Shown here one piece after another: positions 63,225 to 64,000 of a stretch of 64,000 nucleotides of DNA. Every line of letters begins with the position of its first letter. Position 1 is the stretch's first letter. Both the position numbers and the translations under genes were made by a program. The notes under the pieces are model-generated. The model worked only from the letters and a program-made list of their open reading frames with translations. It did no database searches and was not told where the DNA came from. Source of the DNA: Gymnorhina tibicen (Eukaryota; Chordata; Aves; Passeriformes; Artamidae); the NCBI GenBank assembly GCA_013399875.1, contig VXAZ01008121.1, positions 62,001 through 126,000 of the forward strand, given 5' to 3'.

Positions 63225-64000
63225 ATAAAAGATACAACATAAGAAATTTGACAAACAGTCTAGATGAGGTGCACGGACAGTTAGAACAATCCTTTTCCCT
63301 CAGCCATGCAGTCAAATCTTCATTGTAAACTGCTGGAAAACCTCAATGGCCATACCACTTTCAATTTAATAAATTACCAGATGCATTCTTAGCAAAACTT
63401 GCCATCAATCTTCTGATTCACTTGTATTGGTAAGCATTCATTTCATACATCCTCCTCCTGAGCACTGTTTTATTCTTGGCTTGTTCCAAGGTCCCGTGGA
63501 TATCTGGCTGAAGTTCTCATAGCCAAATTCAGCAAGAAAGATTGCAGAGCCAGGGCATCAGAATCCAGCCACAGAAAGAAAAAGATTAAAATTAGCAAAA
63601 CTATGGATAAAAGCAACTTCTTAGAAATTAAAATATTAGAGCTATGATCTCAGTCTGTAATGTCTCTACAGATAGTTGTAAAAAATTCTTTCTACAACTT
63701 GGTAATGTGATATGTTATGCCATAGGATGTGTGTTCACCGTGTTCCTTGAAGGTACTTTTTTTAGAACCTGATGGCACATGTTGTACAAGGACCACCCTG
63801 AGCAGCAAGAAATAGCTGGCAGCAGGTGAGACTCGTGCTTGGAAAAGCCATCTGTTCCTCTAACCTGCCTCAGCACTCCCTGAGCAGCATCCTCCTGACT
63901 CTGCAGGCAAAGGTATGTGAGGTCTAGTCCTCCACCAGAACACTTCCCCATGGAGAAGCTGTAAAGGCCTTACCACCCATCTGCTTAATAGTATCAGATT
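63225..64000. other. Unannotated DNA at the window end
   Basis: No gene or repeat was recognised in the last 776 bases. The longest frame is 78 codons (63715-63951, minus) with no known domain. Confidence 0.5.

Noticed and set aside
1..64000. CRISPR arrays, insertion sequences, operons or bacterial genes
   Set aside because: No regularly spaced repeats, terminal inverted repeats with transposase, or dense coding are present; the sequence is clearly vertebrate nuclear DNA.

Overview
This window looks like genomic DNA from a bird, most likely a passerine. The evidence is the repeat content. There are several CR1 retroposon fragments with the avian octamer-type 3' tails (repeats of ATTCTATG or ATTCTGTG). 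There is a SINE made of a tRNA-Ile head joined to a CR1 tail, a combination known from passerines (TguSINE1 type). There are also solo LTRs of types common in songbird genomes. The sequence is AT-rich throughout. A 165-base run of N at 60246-60410 shows that it comes from a draft assembly. The taxon is inferred from repeats, not from a gene.

No protein-coding gene could be recognised. No reading frame exceeds 228 codons, and the longest one lies inside an LTR. The most reasonable reading is an intergenic gene desert or the interior of a very long intron. A few places show an acceptor-like tract, an open frame and a donor-like GT (best at 49697-49814, weaker at 33947-34103, 9426-9596, 12127-12166 and 15844-15996). 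None encodes a peptide I can assign, so they are reported only as weak exon candidates.

Layout: 1-3900 holds two LTRs on the minus strand. One is about 0.9 kb (1864-2760) with an internal 78-bp tandem duplication. The other is a 505-bp solo LTR (3372-3876) flanked by a perfect 6-bp target-site duplication, with a TATA box and two CCAAT boxes. From 3900 to 19400 the DNA is mostly unannotated AT-rich sequence, with an ancient CR1 reverse-transcriptase remnant and a separate CR1 3' end at 8330-9122. From 19400 to 27200 there are two CR1 3' ends in opposite orientations and a second ancient CR1 remnant (26588-27215). From 27200 to 52300 there is little except two CR1 3' ends near 40-41.4 kb and the exon candidates. 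The tRNA-Ile SINE is at 52326-52470, and the longest younger CR1 copy is at 54790-55627.

The structurally richest part is 56.9-63.2 kb. A 214-bp segment (56973-57186) recurs inverted about 2.5 kb away. The second copy is split by an 883-bp insertion made of one LTR plus 32 bp of unexplained sequence. A second, related LTR lies in opposite orientation 1.5 kb further on. The assembly gap falls inside the first of these LTRs.

No operon, RNA gene, CRISPR array, complete provirus or intact transposon gene was seen, and I did not find a previously undescribed biological system. The most useful second looks are the split inverted repeat, the in-frame tandem duplication in the first LTR, and the exon candidate at 49.7 kb.
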